From Cryomorphaceae bacterium (GTDB taxonomy: Bacteria; Bacteroidota; Bacteroidia; Flavobacteriales; Schleiferiaceae): DNA of 9,115 bases. A program made the translations under genes and the position numbers. Under the pieces are notes generated by a model. That model worked only from the letters and a program-made list of their open reading frames with translations. It did not search any database and was not told the origin of the DNA. This document shows positions 1-6,281 of the stretch, in pieces; the first letter of the stretch is position 1; every line of letters starts with the position of its first letter. The stretch is from assembly GCA_002685435.1 (NCBI GenBank), contig NYXD01000077.1, positions 1 through 9,115 of the forward strand, given 5' to 3'.

Positions 1-870
1 AATACCTATTTGCTCTACGTAATCTTCAGTATCACGAATTCCTGCGGTGTCAATAAGTCGGTACGTTAGTCCGCCGAAATTAAAGGTGTCCTCTACAGTA
101 TCGCGCGTTGTGCCGGCAATAGCACTAACGATTGCTCTATCCTCACCCAGAAGTGCATTTAACAAGGTAGATTTACCCGCATTTGGCGCGCCTAGTATGG
201 CTGTCGCAATCCCTTTTTTAATGGCATTTCCATATTTAAAACTATCGATGAGAGTGCTTACTTTTTGAAGAAGATTGTGGAGCATTTTTAGTAATTGGTC
301 TCGAGATGCGAATTCTACATCTTCTTCACTGAAGTCCAATTCCAATTCAATCATCGAAGCGAAATGCACTAAATCCTCACGAAAGAGCGTAATTTCATTG
401 GAGAGTCCGCCTTTTAATTGGCGTAAAGCCACATCATGCATGGTTTTATTCTCCGCATGGATCAGATCCGCAACTGCCTCTGCTTGCGCTAAATCCATCT
501 TGCCGTTCATAAAGGCACGCATGGTGTATTCTCCGGGATCCGCAAGACGGGCTCCTGCTTGTAATAAACTTTCCATAATACGACCGATAATGTAGGGTGA
601 GCCGTGGCTGCTAATTTCAAAACTCTCTTCGCCAGTAAAGCTTTTTCCGTCTTCAAAATAGGTGATGAGTACTTCATCAATGTGCTCCCCGGCTATACTG
701 TAGTCTCCAAAGTAGGCAACATGCGAGGTAAAGCCCGATTTATTCGCGCGTTTTGAATGGAAATAAGGAGAGAGGAGGTCCTTTGAATTGGCCCCGCTGA
801 CTCGAATGATGGCTAGTGCTCCCACACCTTGTGGCGTCGAAAGTGCACAGATGATATCGTCTCTAAGCAT
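1..870 (-). CDS. mnmE: tRNA uridine-5-carboxymethylaminomethyl modification GTPase MnmE, N-terminal 290 codons (3' end outside window)
   Basis: MnmE works with MnmG in the cytoplasm to add the (carboxymethyl)aminomethyl group at C5 of wobble uridine in certain tRNAs. The reading frame is intact from ATG (868-870) to the left edge. The N-terminal tetrahydrofolate-binding domain begins with the typical pattern of a short acidic start, [16 protein letters not shown] (about residues 11-26). The family signature [18 protein letters not shown] lies at about 120-137. The G domain shows the P-loop GAPNAGKST (227-235), including the Asn that binds potassium in this family (N230), the G2 motif GTTRD (253-257) and the G3 motif DTAG (274-277). 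The G4 motif and the C-terminal Cys motif lie beyond the edge; the usual length is about 450-460 residues, so roughly 165 are missing. It is divergent from sucD. The start is fixed by family alignment and by a -7-like promoter box just upstream. Confidence 0.97.
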   Translation of the reverse strand, partial: MLRDDIICALSTPQGVGALAIIRVSGANSKDLLSPYFHSKRANKSGFTSHVAYFGDYSIAGEHIDEVLITYFEDGKSFTGEESFEISSHGSPYIIGRIMESLLQAGARLADPGEYTMRAFMNGKMDLAQAEAVADLIHAENKTMHDVALRQLKGGLSNEITLFREDLVHFASMIELELDFSEEDVEFASRDQLLKMLHNLLQKVSTLIDSFKYGNAIKKGIATAILGAPNAGKSTLLNALLGEDRAIVSAIAGTTRDTVEDTFNFGGLTYRLIDTAGIRDTEDYVEQIGI

Positions 871-874
871 GCCG

Positions 875-903
875 TAAAGATACGTCGTTAAGTAATGAGC
901 AAA
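875..903 (-). promoter_or_regulatory. Predicted mnmE promoter (Bacteroidota type)
   Basis: On the minus strand a TTTG (plus 900-903) is followed after 17 nt by TATCTTTA (plus 875-882). This matches the Bacteroidota sigma-factor pattern TTG...TAnnTTTG except for the final G. The -7 box ends only 4 nt before the mnmE ATG, so the transcript would be leaderless or nearly so. This is inferred from motif and spacing only. Confidence 0.45.
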
Positions 904-943
904 GAAATTTGAAAAGAAGGGAAATCCATTGAAGCTTGGGTAG

Positions 944-951
944 TACATTTG
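944..951 (+). promoter_or_regulatory. Predicted sucD -7 promoter box TACATTTG
   Basis: TACATTTG is an exact match to the Bacteroidota -7 consensus TAnnTTTG. No TTTG is found at the expected distance upstream; the nearest, at 908-911, is 32 nt away. Initiation a few bases downstream would give a leader of roughly 20 nt before the ATG at 979. The box also argues against an upstream in-frame TTG start at 949, which would lie inside it. Confidence 0.5.
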
Positions 952-978
952 TGCCAAACTCACAGAAAAACCATCTAC

Positions 979-1851
979 ATGAGCGTATTAGTCAATAAAG
1001 ACTCGAACATTATTGTCCAGGGATTTACGGGTAAAGAAGGAACATTTCATGCTACTCAAATGATTGAGTACGGCACGAACGTTGTTGGTGGAGTAACTCC
1101 TGGTAAAGGAGGAATGACACATCTTGATCGTCCAGTTTTTAATACTGTTGCTGAAGCTGTTGAAAAGGCTGCTGCGGATACTTCAATTATTTTTATACCA
1201 CCAGCTTTTGCAGCCGATGGTATTATGGAAGCTGCTGAAGCAGGAATTAAAGTGATTATTTGTATCACTGAAGGCATTCCGGTAGCAGACATGGTAAAAG
1301 TTAAAGAGTATTTAAGCGATAAGGACTGTACGCTTATCGGACCCAACTGTCCCGGTGTAATGACTGCTGGAGAGGCGAAAGTGGGTATCATGCCAGGTTT
1401 CATCTTCCAAAAGGGTACCGTGGGTATTGTAAGTAAGTCTGGTACTTTGACTTATGAAGCGGTGGACCAGTGTACAAAGGCAGGTTTAGGTCAAACGACA
1501 GCCATCGGTATTGGTGGAGATCCTATCATTGGAACAACCACTAAGCAGGCTGTGGAGTTGTTGATGAACGACCCTGAAACCGAAGGAATCATTATGATCG
1601 GTGAGATCGGAGGACAACTTGAAGCAGAGGCAGGTCTTTGGATTAAAGAACACGGTACAAAGCCTGTAGTTGCATTCATCGCTGGTGAAACTGCTCCGGC
1701 CGGACGTACAATGGGGCATGCAGGTGCGATTGTTGGCGGTGCAGAGGATACTGCTGCTGCTAAGAAAGCAATTTTACGCGATTGTGGCATTACCGTTGTA
1801 GATTCTCCAGCGGAGCTTGGGACTGCGATGGCAAAGTTATTAGGTAAATAA
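979..1851 (+). CDS. sucD: Succinyl-CoA ligase (ADP/GDP-forming) subunit alpha
   Basis: This TCA-cycle enzyme interconverts succinyl-CoA and succinate with substrate-level phosphorylation of ADP or GDP, as a complex with SucB/SucC-type beta subunits. The protein has 290 residues, matching the family (289 in E. coli). An N-terminal CoA-binding Rossmann domain carries [10 protein letters not shown] (15-24). The ligase domain has GPNCPG (121-126), SKSGTLTYE (152-160) and the phosphohistidine loop RTMGHAGA, with H247 as the expected phosphorylated residue. The ATG at 979 was chosen because it aligns with the family start MSVLVNK and lies about 27 nt past a -7 box; an in-frame TTG at 949 falls within the promoter. 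The beta-subunit gene is not adjacent. The gene is closed by a strong terminator, so it is probably monocistronic. Confidence 0.97.
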   Translation: MSVLVNKDSNIIVQGFTGKEGTFHATQMIEYGTNVVGGVTPGKGGMTHLDRPVFNTVAEAVEKAAADTSIIFIPPAFAADGIMEAAEAGIKVIICITEGIPVADMVKVKEYLSDKDCTLIGPNCPGVMTAGEAKVGIMPGFIFQKGTVGIVSKSGTLTYEAVDQCTKAGLGQTTAIGIGGDPIIGTTTKQAVELLMNDPETEGIIMIGEIGGQLEAEAGLWIKEHGTKPVVAFIAGETAPAGRTMGHAGAIVGGAEDTAAAKKAILRDCGITVVDSPAELGTAMAKLLGK

Positions 1852-1865
1852 AAGATTGACTTATA

Positions 1866-1898
1866 AAAAAAGCCGCTTCCAATGGAAGCGGCTTTTTT
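1866..1898 (+). terminator. Rho-independent terminator downstream of sucD
   Basis: A perfect stem AGCCGCTTCC / GGAAGCGGCT (1871-1880 with 1884-1893) closes on a 3-nt loop and is followed by a T-run to 1898. An A-run at 1865-1870 precedes it and extends the pairing. The A-run means the element could also terminate from the opposite direction. It begins 14 nt after the sucD stop codon. Confidence 0.95.
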
Positions 1899-1913
1899 AT
1901 TCCCACGAACCGC

Positions 1914-1921
1914 TATCTTTG
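1914..1921 (+). promoter_or_regulatory. Predicted -7 promoter box TATCTTTG
   Basis: TATCTTTG is an exact TAnnTTTG match, located between the sucD terminator and the ATG at 1927. Only 5 nt separate box and start codon, so transcription would begin at or next to the ATG, which predicts a leaderless mRNA. No matching TTTG was found at the -33 distance; that region is the T-run of the terminator. It would serve the 1927-5172 cluster. Confidence 0.55.
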
Positions 1922-1926
1922 TTCGG

Positions 1927-2217
1927 ATGAAACAGGTAAAGTGTCCATCTTGTAGTGCTTGGTATGAGGTATCGATCCAAAGCGATACGTACAGCCACAT
2001 CTGTTTACATTGTAAGGCCCCATATGCTGTCAAAAGTAAAAAACAGCGGGTACGTGAAGAGGGTATGAGAGCTCCTGTGAGTAAGCCACCATTGACTTGG
2101 AGGCGTTTTGGCGAGATGCATTGGTCCCTAGTTATTCTGAATAATATAGGATTCATCATTCAAACCATTCTTTTCATGATTGGGACATTGATAGGAATCT
2201 TAGTCGCCCCGCTTTAA
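1927..2217 (+). CDS. Small zinc-ribbon membrane protein, function unknown
   Basis: This is a 96-residue protein. It starts with two CxxC knuckles, C6-P-S-C9 and C26-L-H-C29, which form a likely zinc ribbon of the MJ0042-like kind. A basic linker follows (about 36-60, rich in Lys and Arg), then one hydrophobic segment (about 69-93) that ends nearly at the C-terminus. The positive-inside rule places the zinc ribbon in the cytoplasm. The ATG at 1927 was preferred over an in-frame ATG at 1882 because the latter sits in the loop of the sucD terminator and would add a segment encoded by the hairpin. It is the first gene of a tight cluster with the SPOR protein, fabG and the VWA-like protein. I do not recognise a specific function; a sensory or scaffolding role in the membrane is only a guess. 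Confidence 0.8.
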   Translation: MKQVKCPSCSAWYEVSIQSDTYSHICLHCKAPYAVKSKKQRVREEGMRAPVSKPPLTWRRFGEMHWSLVILNNIGFIIQTILFMIGTLIGILVAPL

Positions 2218-2249
2218 AGCAATCTAATTTTTACGACCTTAGTATTAGT

Positions 2250-2765
2250 ATGGAGTTTCTATCACCTAAAACCAAAGAACGTATTTCGAAGCTTGAAGCC
2301 GAGAATAAGCGCTTGCGTTTTCAATTAGAGCAACAGGACACATCGGCGAAAACCATGCGCTGGCCCTTTCTGGTGATTGCAGTATTACTTGTGGCAATAG
2401 TTGCGGTGTGGAAATACAGCAAACCTTCTACAGAAGAACTGAGCGCGATAAAAGTACAAATGTGGCAAAATGGCTCACTAATAGATACTGTTCTCTACCC
2501 AACCTTTGGTATTGAATATTCTATACAGGTAGGAGCCTTTAATGAGTTGGATTACAGTGAGTTGAGTTCGGGTTCAGGTGATTTAAGAGTACAGGAAGAT
2601 AACGGTATTCAACGCATACTATTAGGCAGCTTTAGCAGTCTCCCACAAGCGCAAATGTATTTAGATAAGGTGGTGAAAATTGGTTTTGAAAATGCTTTTA
2701 TTGTTGCGTATAAAGAGGGAATTACCGTAGGTTTGCTTCCGAATAAAACCGCTATTAAAGAATAA
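2250..2765 (+). CDS. Coiled-coil, single-TM protein with C-terminal SPOR domain
   Basis: This 171-residue protein has a charged N-terminal helix of coiled-coil character (about 8-31), a membrane segment (about 38-55) and a C-terminal region from about 87 to 156 that resembles a SPOR domain. The two repeat-like halves are visible as YSIQVGAF (90-97) and RILLGSFSSLPQAQMYLDKV (122-141). SPOR domains bind glycan strands stripped of peptide stems at division and remodelling sites. The inferred topology is cytoplasmic coiled coil and extracytoplasmic SPOR. It lies 32 bp after the zinc-ribbon gene and 2 bp before fabG, so it is probably cotranscribed with both. No Shine-Dalgarno sequence is seen. 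The SPOR assignment rests on pattern recognition and not on a profile search; the partner of the coiled coil is unknown. Confidence 0.8.
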   Translation: MEFLSPKTKERISKLEAENKRLRFQLEQQDTSAKTMRWPFLVIAVLLVAIVAVWKYSKPSTEELSAIKVQMWQNGSLIDTVLYPTFGIEYSIQVGAFNELDYSELSSGSGDLRVQEDNGIQRILLGSFSSLPQAQMYLDKVVKIGFENAFIVAYKEGITVGLLPNKTAIKE

Positions 2766-2767
2766 TT

Positions 2768-3514
2768 ATGGGTTTACTTTCTGGAAAGACTGCCATCATA
2801 ACTGGTGCGTCAAAGGGAATTGGTAAAGGAATCGCAGAGACCTTTGCAAAGCAAGGCGCAAATGTTGCCTTCACGTTTTTAAGTTCAGTCGAAAAAGGAC
2901 AAGCGTTAGAACATGAACTACAACAGTACGGCACGAAAGTCAAAGGCTACCGTTCTGATGCTTCCAAAATGGAAGATGCTGAAGCATTAGTTGCTCAGGT
3001 TGTGGAAGACTTCGGTGGTGTGGATGTCGTAGTCAATAATGCAGGAATTACGAAGGATACGCTGTTAATGCGTATGACTGAAGAAGATTTCAACCGAGTA
3101 ATCGAAGTAAATCTAAATTCGGTCTTCAATATGACAAAAGCCGTGCAACGTACTTTCTTAAAGCAGCGTTCAGGTTCGATCGTAAACATTAGTTCTGTAG
3201 TAGGAGTGAAAGGTAACGCCGGTCAAGCGAATTATGCTGCCTCAAAAGCAGGTATTATTGGCTTTACAAAGTCAGTTGCTTTAGAGCTCGGCTCTCGAAA
3301 CATTCGTTGTAATGCGATTGCACCAGGCTTTATCGAGACAGAAATGACGGCCGTTTTGGACGAAAAAACGGTTCAGCAATGGAGAGATGGCATTCCATTA
3401 AAGCGGGGAGGATCAGCGGAGGATGTTGCTAATGCATGTCTTTTCTTAGCTTCTGATATGAGCGGTTATATCACCGGTCAAGTGATGAACGTTTGTGGAG
3501 GAATGCTTACCTAA
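2768..3514 (+). CDS. fabG: 3-oxoacyl-[acyl-carrier-protein] reductase FabG
   Basis: FabG performs the NADPH-dependent reduction of 3-oxoacyl-ACP to 3-hydroxyacyl-ACP, the first reduction in each fatty-acid elongation cycle, as a cytoplasmic tetramer. The 248-residue length is typical of classical short-chain dehydrogenases. Visible motifs are the cofactor loop TGASKGIG (12-19), NNAG (90-93), the active-site Asn N115, and the catalytic triad S143, Y156 and K160 with the usual spacing (YAASK). PGFIETEMT (187-194) and the C-terminal GGM (244-246) match FabG more specifically than SDRs in general. It starts 2 bp after the SPOR gene, and its stop codon shares one base with the ATG of the next gene (TAATG), which points to translational coupling. 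A related SDR with another substrate cannot be excluded, but FabG is the best call. Confidence 0.93.
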   Translation: MGLLSGKTAIITGASKGIGKGIAETFAKQGANVAFTFLSSVEKGQALEHELQQYGTKVKGYRSDASKMEDAEALVAQVVEDFGGVDVVVNNAGITKDTLLMRMTEEDFNRVIEVNLNSVFNMTKAVQRTFLKQRSGSIVNISSVVGVKGNAGQANYAASKAGIIGFTKSVALELGSRNIRCNAIAPGFIETEMTAVLDEKTVQQWRDGIPLKRGGSAEDVANACLFLASDMSGYITGQVMNVCGGMLT

Positions 3515-5172
3515 TGAAACTTCTTACTGCTGCAATACTAGCCCTTGTATTGGGTCTTGCTGTTGCGTGGTATATGTATTTTTATAAAAGGAGGTCAGCG
3601 CCCTATTGGGTGTTGGCCTTTTTTCGTTTTGGTTGGGTTGGAATGCTTTTTTTCGCATTGTTCGCACCTGAACGAGAGGAGCAGGTCGTCGTTGAGCAAC
3701 CGCAACTCATTTCTCTACGAATAGATACCTCGGCATCATTGAAATCGCCGGTAAATGGGATTTTAGACGTACTGTTCGATTTTGAAAAAAATGCGCCAGT
3801 AAAATGGGTGTTTTCCGATTTTAATTCTTCGCAAGAGCAAAGCGATGAACTTCCTTGGATATACATAGGAGATGGGCATATTGACGTACAGGCCGGAACT
3901 GATCCAGTGGCTTCAGTTTTACTGGAGGCGAATACACTTTTGAGTCCGCCGCTAATAAAGAACGTCATCGTGCCTGATCGGGTAGAGATAGGAGCGAGGT
4001 TTGATTACAGGGTAAGATTCACTGCAGAACCTGAATCCGTCCGTGCAACATTCAATGGTAAATTTCATAACAAGAGTACAGCCGCTTTTATCGCACCGGA
4101 CCGTCCAGGTATGTATCAGCTCATACTGACAGCAGAAAAAAATGGTGTGAAAGATCTTATCGAACTTTCTATTGAGGTAGTTCCCTATTTTAATTCGATT
4201 CAAGTCATATACCCCTATCCCCATCCGCACGTCGGTATGGTAACCCGATTAGCTCAAGAGTTAGGTTTCACCTATCATTTACTTTCATGGAAAGAGGCAA
4301 AGACTCAATTAAAACAACTTCCAACCGTTGCTATTGGTGGCGGAGCAGCGGTATTTGAGCAGTTAGATGCACAGTTAGACAAGCCTATTCTATGGCTGGA
4401 TTTGAGCAACGAAATACCATCACAAGGCGTTGCAAATAGAATTCAGACGCCAGAGGCTTTAGCATCTATCGGGGCACCAGAATACTATACGGTTCGACAA
4501 CGGGATAAGAAAAAAATTAGGCTCCAACAAAGTGGACAGAACTGGAATGGACGAGGAATTAATTGGTTTCAAAACGGTTTAGCGTACCCAGAAACTGGCA
4601 GTGTATTTCGTTCGCTAATCAAAGGCTTACTGCGCGACTCAAGACCTGATGAACTGCGAGTATCTGGTCCGGAGAGACTTTACCAGAGCCAAGAGGCGGA
4701 ATGGGTCGTTAGCGTGGTGAACAATCGGTCGATGGCACAGGCTGCAACTGTTGAAATGAAAATCACTCGAGATGGTGAGGTTTTTGATGTTCCGCAAGCT
4801 GCAGCCATAGAAGGAAATGGATATGTTTTTTCTACCTCATTCTCAAGCGCTGGAACGTACACATTAGACATTATTGCAGAAGCTTCAAATGATCAGTATA
4901 GTTGGCGTAATACGGTAACCGTTTTACCGGCTTCTATTGAGCAATACAGGCCTTTTAACAAAGCGTTGTGGGACAGCTATTCGAAAAATGAGTTATTCCG
5001 CGCAACGGATGAAAGCACCTTGCAAATAGCGCTCGATAATTGGGAATTAGAGGGGAGATCGATGGTACGGACAAAAAAAACTCCCCAACACAACCTCTGG
5101 TGGTATTGGGGAGCATTCTTGTTTTTCGCCTTCGCAGAATGGCTGCTTAGAAGACGAAAAGGATTGTCTTAG
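3514..5172 (+). CDS. VWA-like membrane protein with three transmembrane segments (Bacteroidota envelope family)
   Basis: This 552-residue protein has two N-terminal membrane helices (about 4-23 and 31-50), a long extracytoplasmic region and one C-terminal helix (about 527-545) followed by RRRKG. After helix 2 comes LISLRIDTSAS (65-75), which resembles the MIDAS DxSxS motif (D71, S73, S75) of von Willebrand type A domains. WIYIGDGHIDVQAGTDP (115-131) resembles the later SDG..N.G.dP motif of the same Bacteroidota family. A beta-rich Ig-like region (about 150-225), the segment VIYPYPHPHVG (231-241) and a second beta-rich region (about 380-470) follow. The ATG at 3514 overlaps the fabG stop; an upstream in-frame TTG at 3493 lies inside fabG. 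The VWA region seems shorter than usual. Its role is unknown; the context suggests envelope biogenesis. The family assignment is from memory and was not searched. Confidence 0.75.
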   Translation: MKLLTAAILALVLGLAVAWYMYFYKRRSAPYWVLAFFRFGWVGMLFFALFAPEREEQVVVEQPQLISLRIDTSASLKSPVNGILDVLFDFEKNAPVKWVFSDFNSSQEQSDELPWIYIGDGHIDVQAGTDPVASVLLEANTLLSPPLIKNVIVPDRVEIGARFDYRVRFTAEPESVRATFNGKFHNKSTAAFIAPDRPGMYQLILTAEKNGVKDLIELSIEVVPYFNSIQVIYPYPHPHVGMVTRLAQELGFTYHLLSWKEAKTQLKQLPTVAIGGGAAVFEQLDAQLDKPILWLDLSNEIPSQGVANRIQTPEALASIGAPEYYTVRQRDKKKIRLQQSGQNWNGRGINWFQNGLAYPETGSVFRSLIKGLLRDSRPDELRVSGPERLYQSQEAEWVVSVVNNRSMAQAATVEMKITRDGEVFDVPQAAAIEGNGYVFSTSFSSAGTYTLDIIAEASNDQYSWRNTVTVLPASIEQYRPFNKALWDSYSKNELFRATDESTLQIALDNWELEGRSMVRTKKTPQHNLWWYWGAFLFFAFAEWLLRRRKGLS

Positions 5173-5188
5173 AGGTTGTTCTCTAAGA
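5167..5188. repeat. Inverted repeat across overlapping convergent stop codons, possible bidirectional terminator
   Basis: TCTTAGAG (5167-5174) and CTCTAAGA (5181-5188) are perfect inverted 8-bp arms with a 6-nt loop. The left arm contains the stop codons of both convergent genes: TAG of the VWA-like gene at 5170-5172, and the TAA of the TlpA-like gene on the complement of 5169-5171. No T-run follows on either strand, so if it terminates transcription it is a weak or non-canonical element. Confidence 0.45.
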
Positions 5189-6239
5189 ATTGTGCTAGAG
5201 CCTCAGGTTCCATGTTCTTTCCGACGATCACACCATTTTCGTCGATAAGTAGATTCTGTGGAATGAATTGGATACCATAAAAAGTTGAAATTTCATTTTG
5301 CCAGAACTGTAAATCGCTGACTTGTGGCCATTGCAGTCCGTCTTCAGCGATTCCTTTGATCCATGCCTCTTTATCGCGATCTAGACTCACACCGATAATG
5401 TTAAATCCACGCGCTTTATAGACATCGTACAGGCTTACCAAAGCTGGGTTCGCTGCACGACAAGGCTTGCACCAAGAAGCCCAAAAGTCCACCAGTACGA
5501 GTTTACCCTCAACGCTTCTTAAACTAAGCATTTCACCTTCTGGAGTTGCTTGACTGAAATCCGTGAAGGTTGCACCTACCGCAGATTTTTCTAAGGCAGT
5601 AATTTTATCAGATAACTTTATGTAATCCGGTGAATCCTGGTATTCAGCGCTGATTTGATCGCGTACCGCTCGGAAATCTTCTAGATCATAACTGCTCGTA
5701 TTACCGCTTAAAACTATAGCCGCACCTAGAATGTCATTCTTCTTCGCAAAGTCTAGGGTCATTTTAGTTTGGCTGTCGATAAGGGTCATTGCTTCTTCTC
5801 GAATCTGTTCCGTAGCTAGCGTATCATTGAGTTGCATCGCATTGCGGAATTTATCTTCTAAGGTCATCATGGTCGCATCAAAAAATGCTCCTTTATCACG
5901 GAAGGCGTCCGCTGAGTCGTTGAATACACCTGCTTCAATCACGATACCTGTCACAGAATCCATGTTGATGGTTACATCTGCGCCGTCGTGGTAATATACC
6001 GCTGGCATTCCGAGCTCAGCAATTTCAACCATCGCATATTGATGGGGGAAATCGTCAATATGAACAGTCAATTTTCCTGCATTCAAGGTCCCTTCATAAA
6101 GTACCTCTTGATTTTCAAGACTTAATTTGACGGGGCTATCTCCAGCAGATTGCGCATCGATAGTGAGATCAAAGCCAGTTTCAGGTGTACAGGAGGCTAA
6201 AATCGCCGCAGCTGCAACACAAAGCATTACTTTCTTCAT
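5169..6239 (-). CDS. TlpA/ResA-family thiol-disulfide oxidoreductase lipoprotein
   Basis: This 356-residue exported lipoprotein has a hydrophobic signal ending in the lipobox LASC, so the lipidated residue would be C17. The N-terminal part (about 22-110) looks like the beta-rich DUF4369 domain often fused to Bacteroidota TlpA proteins, followed by a helical linker (about 120-215). The C-terminal thioredoxin fold runs from about 222 to 356, with the active site WCKPC (C257 and C260) in DFWASWCKPC and the cis-Pro P327 in IQFIPQNLLID. Such proteins reduce or exchange disulfides in the cell envelope; several serve cytochrome c maturation, others oxidative stress responses. The substrate is unknown. 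The gene is convergent with the VWA-like gene, overlapping it by 4 bp, and divergent from the S46 peptidase across 42 bp. A role in keeping the CxxCH cysteines of the nearby cytochrome peroxidase reduced is possible but speculative. Confidence 0.92.
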   Translation of the reverse strand: MKKVMLCVAAAAILASCTPETGFDLTIDAQSAGDSPVKLSLENQEVLYEGTLNAGKLTVHIDDFPHQYAMVEIAELGMPAVYYHDGADVTINMDSVTGIVIEAGVFNDSADAFRDKGAFFDATMMTLEDKFRNAMQLNDTLATEQIREEAMTLIDSQTKMTLDFAKKNDILGAAIVLSGNTSSYDLEDFRAVRDQISAEYQDSPDYIKLSDKITALEKSAVGATFTDFSQATPEGEMLSLRSVEGKLVLVDFWASWCKPCRAANPALVSLYDVYKARGFNIIGVSLDRDKEAWIKGIAEDGLQWPQVSDLQFWQNEISTFYGIQFIPQNLLIDENGVIVGKNMEPEALAQFLENNL

Positions 6240-6281
6240 TGCTATTGTTTAAGTTTACACTCCGCAAATTACATAGAAGAG

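Noticed and set aside
47..595. Two plus-strand open frames (47-268 and 275-595) over the mnmE region
   Set aside because: They are antisense to a clearly conserved mnmE frame that carries all expected motifs, and their translations are Ser-rich without recognisable domains.
949..978. N-terminal extension of SucD from a TTG at 949
   Set aside because: The codon lies inside the -7 box TACATTTG, and the extra residues do not belong to the family; the ATG at 979 gives the normal 290-residue length.
1882..1926. Upstream ATG for the zinc-ribbon gene at 1882
   Set aside because: It sits in the terminator loop and upstream of the promoter box at 1914-1921, so a transcript from that box would not include it.
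1491..2159. Long minus-strand open frame of 222 codons across sucD, its terminator and the zinc-ribbon gene
   Set aside because: It is antisense to sucD, reads through the terminator hairpin and shows no recognisable domain; it is a shadow of the coding strand.
3497..3501. GGAGG 12 nt before the VWA-like gene start, resembling a Shine-Dalgarno site
   Set aside because: It encodes the conserved C-terminal Gly-Gly of FabG, the spacing is long, and the other starts in the window lack such sites, as expected for Bacteroidota.
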